A stretch of 40,129 bases of DNA from an uncultured Prochlorococcus sp. (GCA_902535185.1 CACAST010000009.1:1-40129); one strand, 5' to 3'. Shown: positions 17,844-27,616, counted from the stretch's first letter. Made by a program: numbers and translations. Notes: a model not told the origin generated them from the sequence alone.

Positions 17844-19195
17844 ACACTATGCTCAATAGATTGAGAAACGATTTCATGTATTTGCATTGTTTTAGGTTTA
17901 TATGAGTAATTTGCTAAGTTCAAATTTGCGATAGATTGAAAACCTTTTGGCAAAGCAATTTTAGAATTCAGCAATTTATCTAATCCATTCCCCATTACAA
18001 AAATATTAGTAGGTGTTTCTAAATTTATATCTTTCATTATTAAATCTACTGAGTTTAAAGCTCTTTCAAAATAACTTTTGCTTGATTTGATCAAATCATC
18101 CGTAAGATAAAGAGAATAACCGAATGGTAATTTATAGGAATTTAGTTTGGCTAAATTACTTCCTATTAATAAAGTTGTTTCTGATGATTCAATATCTAAT
18201 AAAACTGTAATTTCTTCTGTAATTTTTGAAGTTATGGAATCAAAAACATGAGCAGAAGCAGGAACTAAGCCAATTATTGGTAAATTAACCATTTCTAGGG
18301 TGTCTGTCCAACTCTGAATAAAATCTCGTTTTGCATAAATAGTTCTAACTAATCCGTTTGATATTTTAACGTCTGTCATTCTTAGAAAATCTACTAATGT
18401 ATTAGCAGGTAAATAAGGACTTTTAGATTCAACTTTTTTATCAGTTTGCGAAATCTGTTTCAAATCAGAGGTATTAAAGGTATGAATATTAAAAAAAGAA
18501 CTTGATAAAACCAATAATAATGGTGAATTTAAAAGTTCTAAAAGAGTAAGAGAATCCAATAAAATATTTGCCAATTCATTTGCATCTTCCACTAGGGAAT
18601 CGCCAATCACATTTCCTGGAATTGGAATTTCATTTAATGCAGTTACTTTTATATTATTATTAAAGTCAATAAGGGCACTTATAATTATTAAATTATGATC
18701 ACCATAAAATGCTACACCAATTTTTTGTTGATATTTTTGGTTGTTTTTATTTTCCGCTATTGTTAATTTTCTTCCTAAAAATTTATAATTTTTTAGCCTA
18801 TCATATACTTCAAAAAAATCTTTTCTTAGAGTTTCTAGTTGAAAAATATTTTGAGGATTGCGAGTCTTCTTATTTTTTTTAGTAGAGATTTTTTGATTTC
18901 TAAATCGATTTATTTTTTCAATTATTTTCTTATATATTTTTGTTTTTGAAAATTCAAAAGTAATGTAGTTAGATCTTTTTTTTGAACTTTTACCTTTTTT
19001 ATTTGAAATTTCGAGATCTTTAAATTGGTTTATCTTTTCTAAAATATTTTTATATCTTTCTTTTTTAGAGATTTGAGAAATAAACGAAACAGATTTTAAT
19101 TTAGGTAATTTTAATTGTGGTAAATAATTAGTAGAGGATAATTGCCCAAATTTTTTTATTAATTTCTTAAAAGAGAATGTTTTATTTATTTTCAT
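17807..19195 (-). CDS. pilM: PilM-like actin-fold protein with basic N-terminal extension
   Basis: EITVLLDIESSETTLLIGSNLAKLNSYKLPFGYSLYLTDDL and IFVMGNGLDKLLNSKIALP match the PilM/FtsA-fold C-terminal half; upstream of pilN. Confidence 0.75.
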   Translation of the reverse strand: MKINKTFSFKKLIKKFGQLSSTNYLPQLKLPKLKSVSFISQISKKERYKNILEKINQFKDLEISNKKGKSSKKRSNYITFEFSKTKIYKKIIEKINRFRNQKISTKKNKKTRNPQNIFQLETLRKDFFEVYDRLKNYKFLGRKLTIAENKNNQKYQQKIGVAFYGDHNLIIISALIDFNNNIKVTALNEIPIPGNVIGDSLVEDANELANILLDSLTLLELLNSPLLLVLSSSFFNIHTFNTSDLKQISQTDKKVESKSPYLPANTLVDFLRMTDVKISNGLVRTIYAKRDFIQSWTDTLEMVNLPIIGLVPASAHVFDSITSKITEEITVLLDIESSETTLLIGSNLAKLNSYKLPFGYSLYLTDDLIKSSKSYFERALNSVDLIMKDINLETPTNIFVMGNGLDKLLNSKIALPKGFQSIANLNLANYSYKPKTMQIHEIVSQSIEHSVCSLASILSSCV

Positions 19196-19671
19196 ATTAG
19201 TTTCTCAATATCTACCATAGAAAGTCTGTAATTTTTAGTTCCATTAGAGATATCTACCGTAACATCCTCTAATGAAATAAATTGAACTACAAATCCATTA
19301 TCGAGAGAATCTCCAACCTCGTAAAATTTTTGGTTGCCATCTGTCTCGATGACGGCAAAAAGCTTATTCTCTGATTTTGCTAATCCTCTGAATTTTAAAC
19401 TTGAATATAAATCTTCTATTGTTGGAAATTCAGTTTTTAAAGGGTCTTGAAAAGGGTTTCTGTTAATATTGACTTTATTCGAAGAAGTGTCAATATCTCC
19501 TTCTGGCATAGGAATTAGATCTTTTGTAATTTTATCAGCTTGAAAATATTTTTTTATAGGAAGTGAGTGTATCTCTTTTTCCTGTGCCGAGAGAAAAGAG
19601 ACTTGGCACAAGTAGCCCAAAACAAGAAATAAACTATATTTATGCAGACTATTAAAAAAAAGATTCCTCAT
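19192..19671 (-). CDS. PilP/GspC-like periplasmic protein
   Basis: Signal peptide; NPFQDPL...LKFRGLAKSENKLFAVIETDGNQKFYEVGDSLDNGFVVQFISLEDVTVDISNGTKNYRLSM resembles the PilP/GspC HR domain; 4-nt overlap with pilM. Confidence 0.65.
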   Translation of the reverse strand: MRNLFFNSLHKYSLFLVLGYLCQVSFLSAQEKEIHSLPIKKYFQADKITKDLIPMPEGDIDTSSNKVNINRNPFQDPLKTEFPTIEDLYSSLKFRGLAKSENKLFAVIETDGNQKFYEVGDSLDNGFVVQFISLEDVTVDISNGTKNYRLSMVDIEKLI

Positions 19672-19837
19672 AAATCTGAAAAAACTGATGAAAAATATAC
19701 TGTATCGATATGTTTAATAAAAATTATAGCTTCATTTTGAAATAAAGTAATATTTATAGTTATCATATATTTATTTTAAATTAGAATTTAATCATTTTGA
19801 TGATTCTGCTCTCAAAATAAATATATAATCAAAAAAT

Positions 19838-21544
19838 ATGAACGATACTAATGAAATAAGTAAATTCCTGACTCCTGAATTATGTGAAGATGCGGGGATA
19901 ATAGTTAATGAAATTAGGGATGGGACTTTAGATTTAGGTGCGATGAATTTAGATTATATTAAAGTTAAAAAAGTTATCAAAACGGTCGAAAGTGAATACA
20001 ACTTAAAAGTTTCTCTAAAACAAATTACTTCTTTAGAATGGGAAACTTGGTTCGAGAATAATCATTCCACCTCAGTTGAAAAAATTCAAAAAAGTTCAGT
20101 TCAAAATCAAGTTTTAGAAAAAATTAATAATCTAGAAGAAGATTTAGTAAGTAATGAAAAAAGAGATTATTCCGAAATATCAACCTTTGAAAGTATTCAG
20201 GACAATCTACATAACTCAGATGAATATTTGATAAATGATGAAACAGATCTTGTCGATGATGCCAACGATGAAGCACTTATTAAATTAGCTCAGGCAAATA
20301 TAGGTGATGAATCGGAAATGGATAATGATATTTTATTTGGAGAGGAACTTACTGCATCAAATGATCCTGTAATAGCAGGTGTTGCCTCTATTTTAAGTAA
20401 GTGTTTTACCTTGAAGGGTTCAGATATTCATGCAGAGCCACTGGAAGATCGCTTAAGGATAAGATATAGAATTGATGGGGTTTTAAAAGAAGCTTTCGCT
20501 TTCCCAAAATCACATGTAAACCCAATAATTAGTAGGATTAAAATAATGAGTAAGTTAGATATATCAGAAAAAAGATTGCCCCAAGATGGAAGAATTAGAT
20601 GCCTCTTAAGAGGAAGAAGGTCTGATTTTAGGGTAAGTACTTTGCCTGGGAGATGGGGAGAAAAAGTTGTTCTTAGAGCTCTTGAAAGTGATAATTCAGT
20701 ACTAAACCTTTCGAAATTAATAACAGAAAATGATGAGCTAAATTTAATAAAAAATATGTCTAAATCTCCATATGGAATAGTAATTGTAGTTGGGCCTACA
20801 GGTAGTGGTAAATCAACAACTCTATATTCGATGCTGAGTGACCTTAATAAACCAGGAGTTAATATTAGTACAGTTGAAGATCCAGTAGAATATACACTTG
20901 ATGGCATTCATCAAGTACAAGTTATTAGAGAAAAGGGACTTGATTTCTCAAGAGCTTTAAGGTCTTTAATGAGGCAAGATCCAGATATTATTTTGGTAGG
21001 AGAAACTAGAGATAAGGAAACAGCACAAGCTGCAATGGAAGCAGCATTGACTGGACATATGGTTTTTACGACAATGCATGCTAATGATACGGCAACTGCT
21101 ATTACAAGGCTTGCCGAAATGGAAATTCCACCTTACCTTATTGGGGCCTCGATCATAGGAGTTGTTGCTCAAAGATTAGTTAGGAAAGTTTGCAAATCTT
21201 GTAGTGAATCAAGAAAAATAAATAATCATGAAAATCACTTGGCATTTTCTTTAGGAGTAGAAAAAGCAAGATTCATAAACAAAAGTAATAAAGGCTGCCC
21301 TGTATGCAATGGAAGTGGCTATAAAGGAAGAATAGGTATCTATGAAGTTATGAAAGTTAATGACTTGATTAGAGATTTAATAATGAAGCAATCCAATGCA
21401 GATGAAATAAGAGAAAGCGCATTTAAAAAGAATGGAAGAAGTCTTCTAACATATGGAATGAATCTAGTAAAAAAAGAACTTACTACTATTGAAGAAGTTG
21501 AACGTGTTTGCTTACTCAATGACACTCAATCAGAGGAATTATGA
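19838..21544 (+). CDS. pilB: Type IV pilus extension ATPase PilB
   Basis: Walker A GPTGSGKSTT, GspE signature LRSLMRQDPDIILVGETRDKETAQAAMEAALTGH, tetracysteine CKSC...CPVC. Confidence 0.95.
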   Translation: MNDTNEISKFLTPELCEDAGIIVNEIRDGTLDLGAMNLDYIKVKKVIKTVESEYNLKVSLKQITSLEWETWFENNHSTSVEKIQKSSVQNQVLEKINNLEEDLVSNEKRDYSEISTFESIQDNLHNSDEYLINDETDLVDDANDEALIKLAQANIGDESEMDNDILFGEELTASNDPVIAGVASILSKCFTLKGSDIHAEPLEDRLRIRYRIDGVLKEAFAFPKSHVNPIISRIKIMSKLDISEKRLPQDGRIRCLLRGRRSDFRVSTLPGRWGEKVVLRALESDNSVLNLSKLITENDELNLIKNMSKSPYGIVIVVGPTGSGKSTTLYSMLSDLNKPGVNISTVEDPVEYTLDGIHQVQVIREKGLDFSRALRSLMRQDPDIILVGETRDKETAQAAMEAALTGHMVFTTMHANDTATAITRLAEMEIPPYLIGASIIGVVAQRLVRKVCKSCSESRKINNHENHLAFSLGVEKARFINKSNKGCPVCNGSGYKGRIGIYEVMKVNDLIRDLIMKQSNADEIRESAFKKNGRSLLTYGMNLVKKELTTIEEVERVCLLNDTQSEEL

Positions 21545-22614
21545 AATTAACTAATCTTATGTCAGAGTTAGTAAAAAGAAATGGTTCTGACCTTCATTTA
21601 ACAGGAGACAGCTATCCTTTTTTCAGAATTCAAGGACAAATTTTACCAGCATCAAGCGAACAATATTCAAGTAAAGAATTGAGAGCAGATCTCACTCAAA
21701 TTCTAGGTCAAGAAAAGCTTGCAAAATTTGACAAAGAAAAGGAACTTGACTGTAGTTACGGGTTGGAGGGGATTGCGAGATTTAGAATGAACATATTTAT
21801 AGATAGGGGTAAAATTTCATGTGTAATGAGAGCACTCAATACTGAAATCCCGAGTTTTTCAAAAATTGGTCTTCCTGATAGTGTTCAACAACTCTTAAGT
21901 AGACCTAGAGGATTAATGCTTGTAACTGGTCCAACTGGATCTGGGAAAACGACAACTCTAGCAAGTGGGATTGATTGGATTAACACAAACTTTGCGCATC
22001 ACATCTTGACTATTGAAGACCCAATAGAATTTATATATAACAACAAAAATTGTTTAGTAAGACAAAGAGAAGTTGGAGAGGATACATTTTCCTTTTCGAA
22101 TGCATTAAGGTCTGCACTAAGAGAAGATCCTGACATTATATTAGTTGGTGAAATGAGAGATTTGGAGACAATAAGTTTAGCCATTACTGCAGCAGAAACA
22201 GGTCATTTAGTATTAGGAACTTTACATACAGCTTCAGCCTCTCAAACAATAGACAGAATAATTGATGTCTTCCCAACATCCCAACAAATGCAAATCAGAG
22301 TTCAATTATCTTCTTCTTTAATAGGTGTAATATCGCAAACACTTTGTAAAACTATTGATAATAAAAGATGTTTAGCAGCAGAAATATTAGTAAATAATAA
22401 TGCCATTGCAAATTTGATTAGAGAAGCAAAAGCTTCGCAAGTTTATTCACAACTACAAATAGGAGGAAAATTTGGAATGCAAACTTTGGAACAATGCTTG
22501 TCAGAACTTGTCGCCAAAAGTGCAATTACCACTGATGAAGCCTTATATAAATGCAATAGACCAAATGTGTTGAAAGGTTTGCTAGAAGAAATCAATTCTG
22601 AAATACCAACGTAA
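21541..22614 (+). CDS. pilT: Type IV pilus retraction ATPase PilT
   Basis: Walker A GPTGSGKTTT, LREDPDIILVGEMRDLETISLAITAAETGHLVLGTLHT; ATGA overlap with pilB. Confidence 0.95.
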   Translation: MKLTNLMSELVKRNGSDLHLTGDSYPFFRIQGQILPASSEQYSSKELRADLTQILGQEKLAKFDKEKELDCSYGLEGIARFRMNIFIDRGKISCVMRALNTEIPSFSKIGLPDSVQQLLSRPRGLMLVTGPTGSGKTTTLASGIDWINTNFAHHILTIEDPIEFIYNNKNCLVRQREVGEDTFSFSNALRSALREDPDIILVGEMRDLETISLAITAAETGHLVLGTLHTASASQTIDRIIDVFPTSQQMQIRVQLSSSLIGVISQTLCKTIDNKRCLAAEILVNNNAIANLIREAKASQVYSQLQIGGKFGMQTLEQCLSELVAKSAITTDEALYKCNRPNVLKGLLEEINSEIPT

Positions 22615-22646
22615 ATTGATATGAACTTAAGAACTAAAAAACAATA

Positions 22647-24008
22647 ATGGACTATAAATATATTGAAAACGCTAAATTAAGAAGGCTTATGCAAAAAGCC
22701 AGGCATAAAAGAAAGGTGCTTGATAATCCAAATAGAATTCCAGAACATAAAAATGCCAAAATAACTCAAAAATATAAAAACGTTATCCCCATACCGTCAA
22801 AAAATCAAAACTTAAGAAAAAAAGAAAAAAATAAACTTTCAATTTTGAAAACTTATGTTGAATTAAAAATACAAGAAAGGAAAGAATTTATTGAAGGTGA
22901 TATGACATCACTTAGAGATAAAAAGAAAATATTAAAGCCAAGGTCTATGGAGGGAAGAAGATTAAAAAGCCCTCCAATCAAAGATTTAGCAGTAGCCACA
23001 AAACAGCTTTCTTCGATGATTAGAACCGGATTACCTTTATTAGAATCCTTAAATATCATTGCAGATACTTCTGAAAATATATCCATAAGATACTCATTTA
23101 AAGAGATAGCCTCAGGCATAAGCAAAGGTTCTACCATGTCTGAAATGTTAGATAAATATCCAGAAGTATTTAATGAAATGTATAGAGCGCTTGTAAGTGC
23201 AGGCGAAACTGCTGGATTATTGCCAAACACTTTAGATCGACAAGCAAAATTATTAGAAAGTCTTGCAAAAATAAAGGGTCAGATAAAAAGCGCTATGGCA
23301 TATCCTTCAGCGATAGCAATACTCACAATAGTAATAGTTTTTATAATGATGCTTTTTGTTATTCCAATTTTTGTAGATATTTATGATCAATCAGGTGCTC
23401 CACTTCCAGGAATTACACAATTTTTAATTGACTTATCAGATCAACTTAGATCAATTGAATTTTATTTCAAAGCGGTTCCATCTGGCCTTGCAATTTTTCT
23501 TTTTTATAAATATATATCAAGTAGATCGGCGGTTATTTGGTGGTATGACAAAACTCTTCTCCAATTACCTATCACAAAAGACTTAGTAACAAAATCATGT
23601 TTAGCTAATTTTTCAAGAACTTTATCCTCTTTAAATAGTGCTGGAGTTCCAATTTTAGAGGCCCTAACAATTGCAAAGAAAACTTTAAAAAATAGAATTT
23701 TCACAAGAATTATAGAAAATGCCTATTACGATATCCAGGCAGGCAATCCCATGCACAAAGCTTTTGATAAAGAATCCGCGATACCGATAATGTTTACTTC
23801 CATGTTTAGGATTGGAGAAGAAACAGGGGAGCTAAGTGAAATGATTACAAAACTCGCTGATTTTTATGAAGATGAAGTTTCTTCAAGCGTCAAAAGTTTA
23901 ACTTCAATAATGGAACCTTTAATGATAATTTTTGTAGCTGTTTTTGTAGGAATTATATTAATTGCTATGTATTTGCCCATGTTTAGTATGATGTCTACAG
24001 TGGGTTAA
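22647..24008 (+). CDS. pilC: Type IV pilus inner membrane platform protein PilC
   Basis: GspF-type duplication (ATKQLSSMIRTGLPLLESL... / FSRTLSSLNSAGVPILEAL...), C-terminal EPLMIIFVAVFVGIILIAMYLPMF. Confidence 0.95.
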   Translation: MDYKYIENAKLRRLMQKARHKRKVLDNPNRIPEHKNAKITQKYKNVIPIPSKNQNLRKKEKNKLSILKTYVELKIQERKEFIEGDMTSLRDKKKILKPRSMEGRRLKSPPIKDLAVATKQLSSMIRTGLPLLESLNIIADTSENISIRYSFKEIASGISKGSTMSEMLDKYPEVFNEMYRALVSAGETAGLLPNTLDRQAKLLESLAKIKGQIKSAMAYPSAIAILTIVIVFIMMLFVIPIFVDIYDQSGAPLPGITQFLIDLSDQLRSIEFYFKAVPSGLAIFLFYKYISSRSAVIWWYDKTLLQLPITKDLVTKSCLANFSRTLSSLNSAGVPILEALTIAKKTLKNRIFTRIIENAYYDIQAGNPMHKAFDKESAIPIMFTSMFRIGEETGELSEMITKLADFYEDEVSSSVKSLTSIMEPLMIIFVAVFVGIILIAMYLPMFSMMSTVG

Positions 24009-24020
24009 ATCTTTTTAATT

Positions 24021-24824
24021 TTATAAAAAGAATACCTCTAAAAAAATCTCATTACCAAAGTACCAAACAAGTAATGCAGAGGAAGCCAAGAAAACCCCAA
24101 AAGGTATTTTTTGATTACTTTTTATTTTTTTAAAAATAAAACCTAAAATCACAAAAATACCAGCCGATATAAATGCAAACCATATTGTTATAAATAATCC
24201 TTGTATACCTAACCAAGAACCAATCATGGCACTTAGTTTTGCATCTCCCCCTCCAATTACGGATTTATTATAAATTTTTTTACCTATACGACTTAATAAA
24301 TTAAAAAAAGTAAAACCTAATAAAGAAGCAAGTAATGTATAAAATGAATAATTAAATTGATAAAAACCATTATTAAGATCAATAAAAAAAGATATAGTTA
24401 TTCCTAAAACCAAACCTCCTGAAGTAAGAACTTGCGGAAGCCAAAAATATTTAAAATCTAATATTGCTAAGGTAAATAAAATAACACTAAAAATGCATCC
24501 CAAAAATAAAATTACATTTATTGGTTGTTGACTATAGATTGTTGGATGAGCGTATAAATTAAGACAAAATAAAAGGCCTGTAGATAATTCAATACAAGGG
24601 TAAGAAAAAGCTATTTTGTTCTTACAAGCTCTGCATTTACCTCTTAATAAAAGCCAACTTATTATTGGTATATTATCAAACCATTTAATTTTTGAATTAC
24701 ACCTAGGACAACTACTACTAGGATAAACTATTGATTGATTTAAAGGTAATCTATGAATCACTACATTTACAAAGCTTCCCATACAACAACCAATTACAAA
24801 TAAATATATCAACATTATTTCCAC
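24021..24824 (-). CDS. pilD: Prepilin peptidase PilD
   Basis: Zn motif CPRC...CRAC, GGGDAKL aspartyl motif, multi-TM; convergent with pilC. Confidence 0.95.
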   Translation of the reverse strand: MEIMLIYLFVIGCCMGSFVNVVIHRLPLNQSIVYPSSSCPRCNSKIKWFDNIPIISWLLLRGKCRACKNKIAFSYPCIELSTGLLFCLNLYAHPTIYSQQPINVILFLGCIFSVILFTLAILDFKYFWLPQVLTSGGLVLGITISFFIDLNNGFYQFNYSFYTLLASLLGFTFFNLLSRIGKKIYNKSVIGGGDAKLSAMIGSWLGIQGLFITIWFAFISAGIFVILGFIFKKIKSNQKIPFGVFLASSALLVWYFGNEIFLEVFFL

Positions 24825-25031
24825 TAGATAATCCTGATTGTGAGGCGAAAAGTTTAAGTTTTAGACAGAAAAATTCTACTATTTTTATTAGTGGATAACA
24901 AACCTTTCTTATTAATAAAAGTTGCCATAAAAAATTAACCAACTAATTAAATCTAAATTTACAAGCAAAATTTAAAAATTCATGATAAGGAGATTTTTCT
25001 GATTTTTTCAGTAAACTAAACCATCTTTTGA

Positions 25032-25037
25032 TATAAT
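25032..25037 (+). promoter_or_regulatory. Putative -10 (TATAAT) for tRNA-Ser
   Basis: Perfect TATAAT 32 nt upstream of the tRNA 5' end; no clear -35. Confidence 0.4.
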
Positions 25038-25069
25038 TATGGGGCTAAAAATTGAATATTTTTTCACCT

Positions 25070-25156
25070 GGAGGGGTGGTCGAGTGGTTTAAGGCTCTAG
25101 TCTTGAAAACTAGCGTGTCTGCAAGGGCACCGTGGGTTCGAATCCCACCCCCTCCG
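25070..25156 (+). tRNA. tRNA-Ser(TGA)
   Basis: Acceptor GGAGGGG/CCCCTCC, anticodon loop CTTGAAAA (TGA), long variable arm, GGTTCGAATCC T-arm. Confidence 0.97.
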
Positions 25157-25240
25157 TCCTTAATACAACGCAACTGAAATTCAACCGAATAATATAACGC
25201 CCTTTTGGTACATCATTGTTAAGATGTTTTTATTTGGACT

Positions 25241-25441
25241 ATGAATAAAGGATTTGCCACAGATAATCTAATATCCAAAAAATCGAATAAAAAAATTATT
25301 TCAAATGAACCTAAAGGTAGATTAATATCTTGGTCTCCTTGGCCACCAGCTAATTTTCAGACAAGATATCCTGCTTTCCCTTTTGTTCTTACAATATTGA
25401 TCATAGTAGTTGGGCAATGGTATCTATCCCTAATGAGATAA
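25241..25441 (+). CDS. Small single-TM protein (66 aa)
   Basis: Complete ORF with C-terminal TM helix. Confidence 0.65.
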   Translation: MNKGFATDNLISKKSNKKIISNEPKGRLISWSPWPPANFQTRYPAFPFVLTILIIVVGQWYLSLMR

Positions 25442-25497
25442 CCTGAAAATGATTTTTTATTTTTAAGTTTTAGAAGAATTTAGTTTGAGAATTTATT

Positions 25498-26082
25498 TTG
25501 TTTTTTTCAATTTTATTATTAGCCCATTTTCAGGCGGCAATCATCCCAATATTATTAGGAATAAGATCGATAAACAAATTCAAACACATTCGCAAGAACG
25601 AATTGATTCCTTTCGGTTTTATTTTTTTAGGATTGGCATCGGTTTCTGAAATGATCGATCATACCCAAACATCTTGGATTTATGTAGATCATTCCTCTTT
25701 ATTTAATTGGTTATTTTATTCTTTCCTATCTTTAGGTCTAACATTTTTATCAATATCAGTTATGAAAAATAAATTTTTTCAAAAAACTAATTTTTGTATA
25801 TCTATATGTTCAATAATCTCATATTTTTTATTTGGTAAAACTATTGCTCTTCTTTTTCAAGTTATTATAAGTATACTTCTAATTATAAATTGGCAAAGAG
25901 TTTTTAAAGATTGGCTTTTTATCCTTTACCCAATATTTGGTATTGTTTTTACTACTTTCTTTGGAACAAGGCTCTCTATTAGTGGCGATCAATTTTGGCA
26001 TGTTTTAATAGGCCCATCTGGAACAATTAGCGTTCTCACCTTTTATTTAGTTTTAAAGAGATCAGACAAAAAATTTACTTAA
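25498..26082 (+). CDS. Multi-TM membrane protein of unknown function (194 aa)
   Basis: Hydrophobic segments throughout; TTG start in track, true start uncertain. Confidence 0.65.
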   Translation: MFFSILLLAHFQAAIIPILLGIRSINKFKHIRKNELIPFGFIFLGLASVSEMIDHTQTSWIYVDHSSLFNWLFYSFLSLGLTFLSISVMKNKFFQKTNFCISICSIISYFLFGKTIALLFQVIISILLIINWQRVFKDWLFILYPIFGIVFTTFFGTRLSISGDQFWHVLIGPSGTISVLTFYLVLKRSDKKFT

Positions 26083-26089
26083 GATTTAT

Positions 26090-26419
26090 ATGAAAAAATT
26101 TGTATTTGCAAGTTTTATAGTGTGCTTAGTCACAATAATTTATCCAGTTGAAATCCTTTCTGATACGGCACTTGATGTTTACATGAATGATTTTTATTCT
26201 AAATCCAATGAAGCTAGCCAGATTCTCAAAGAAATCGAAAATAATCTTAAAGAGGGGTCAAGAAAAAAAGTATGCTCTAGGCAAAGAGAGGCTGCAAGAT
26301 TAGGCCTATTAGCTAACAAATCATTGATTAAAGCCTTTGAAATTGAGGGAGCTAATCCACCAATGCAAGCAATAAAGGCAAGTCAACAAAGATGGGAATC
26401 TATTCTGAATGAGTGCTGA
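26090..26419 (+). CDS. Secreted hypothetical protein (109 aa)
   Basis: Signal peptide; two Cys residues; close behind the 25498 gene. Confidence 0.65.
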   Translation: MKKFVFASFIVCLVTIIYPVEILSDTALDVYMNDFYSKSNEASQILKEIENNLKEGSRKKVCSRQREAARLGLLANKSLIKAFEIEGANPPMQAIKASQQRWESILNEC

Positions 26420-26438
26420 AGAAAGTCAGTAAATCTTT

Positions 26439-26873
26439 TTAAATTTGCATTCTTACAGATTTACTAATTAAGGGAATTTCAGGTTCAACTCCATAAATAC
26501 ATTGAGAAATCGAATAAATAAAAATACATAGTGTAAATATAAAAATTATTGAGCCTAATTGAATTATGGGAAATATTCTCAAGAGATATGAAATTATTAT
26601 TAAAGCAATATCAATTAATAAAGCTTGGCATGCGTTATATCTAACGAAATAGGGAACATTTGGATTTCTTACTAATCCAGCAAACAAAATTATAAATAAT
26701 AAAAAACTACCAAAAGGCAAAGATTTTTCAATTATTGCTATCGGAAAAGTTAGTAATAATAGTATTTTTAATAATGAATATTTGTAGAACAAATAATATC
26801 CAAAAGGTATTGATGCCTTTAATGGCAAAGTATACAAAAATACTGATGAGAGTCTTTGGAATATCTGATTCAA
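26439..26873 (-). CDS. Tic20/Ycf60-like membrane protein
   Basis: Four TMs and VPYFVRYNACQALLIDIALII motif. Confidence 0.75.
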   Translation of the reverse strand: MNQIFQRLSSVFLYTLPLKASIPFGYYLFYKYSLLKILLLLTFPIAIIEKSLPFGSFLLFIILFAGLVRNPNVPYFVRYNACQALLIDIALIIISYLLRIFPIIQLGSIIFIFTLCIFIYSISQCIYGVEPEIPLISKSVRMQI

Positions 26874-27006
26874 TATATTATTGAAATTTCCTATTCATAT
26901 TTTAACCTAATTTTTTGAACTTAATAAAAATACTTACTTTCGAAAAAATCAACTTTGGCAGATGGTTATTAAATATTAGATAATTGATTCAGGTTCATAA
27001 TTCGAA

Positions 27007-27396
27007 ATGCGTATTCTACATACAATGTTAAGGGTTGGAGATTTAGATAAATCCATTGATTTCTACGTCAATAGATTAGGAATGAATTTATTGCGAAAAA
27101 AAGATTATCCTAATGGAAAATTCACTTTGGCATTTGTTGGTTATGGCTCAGAAAAAGAAAACTCAGTAATTGAATTAACTTATAACTGGGACAAAAAGTC
27201 TGAAGACTATGAGCTTGGAGATAAATATGGTCATATAGCTATTGGAGTAAAAGATATTCATCTAATTTGTAAAGGATTAGAAAAAAATGGTTGTAAAATA
27301 ACAACCAAACCTAAAACGATGAAAAACAGTACTACTGTCTTGGCTTTTATTGAGGATCCTGATGGTTATAAAATTGAACTTATTGAGAGAGATTAA
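27007..27396 (+). CDS. gloA: Lactoylglutathione lyase / VOC-family glyoxalase
   Basis: MRILHTMLRVGDLDKSIDFYVNRLGMNLLRKKDYPNGKFTLAFVGYG ... AFIEDPDGYKIELIE. Confidence 0.92.
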   Translation: MRILHTMLRVGDLDKSIDFYVNRLGMNLLRKKDYPNGKFTLAFVGYGSEKENSVIELTYNWDKKSEDYELGDKYGHIAIGVKDIHLICKGLEKNGCKITTKPKTMKNSTTVLAFIEDPDGYKIELIERD

Positions 27397-27616
27397 AAGT
27401 TCGAGAGTTTTAATTAAATAAACATATAACCAAAATTTAAAAAGATTGAATTATCAAATATATCGTTTTCAATTGGCGAAAAAATACCTCTAAAATCATA
27501 TTGGATGGATTCTGCTGTTTCAATTATTGTAAAAGATTATTTCTAAGACGAGGAATTATTAAAAATAAAATTAAAATTTATACAATCTATACATATTCTA
27601 TTTAGAATTTATAGAC

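Noticed and set aside
20428-20907. 159-aa ORF antisense to pilB
   Set aside because: Shadow of the conserved PilB ATPase coding region.
22853-23230. 125-aa ORF antisense to pilC
   Set aside because: Inside the conserved PilC CDS; no recognisable protein features.
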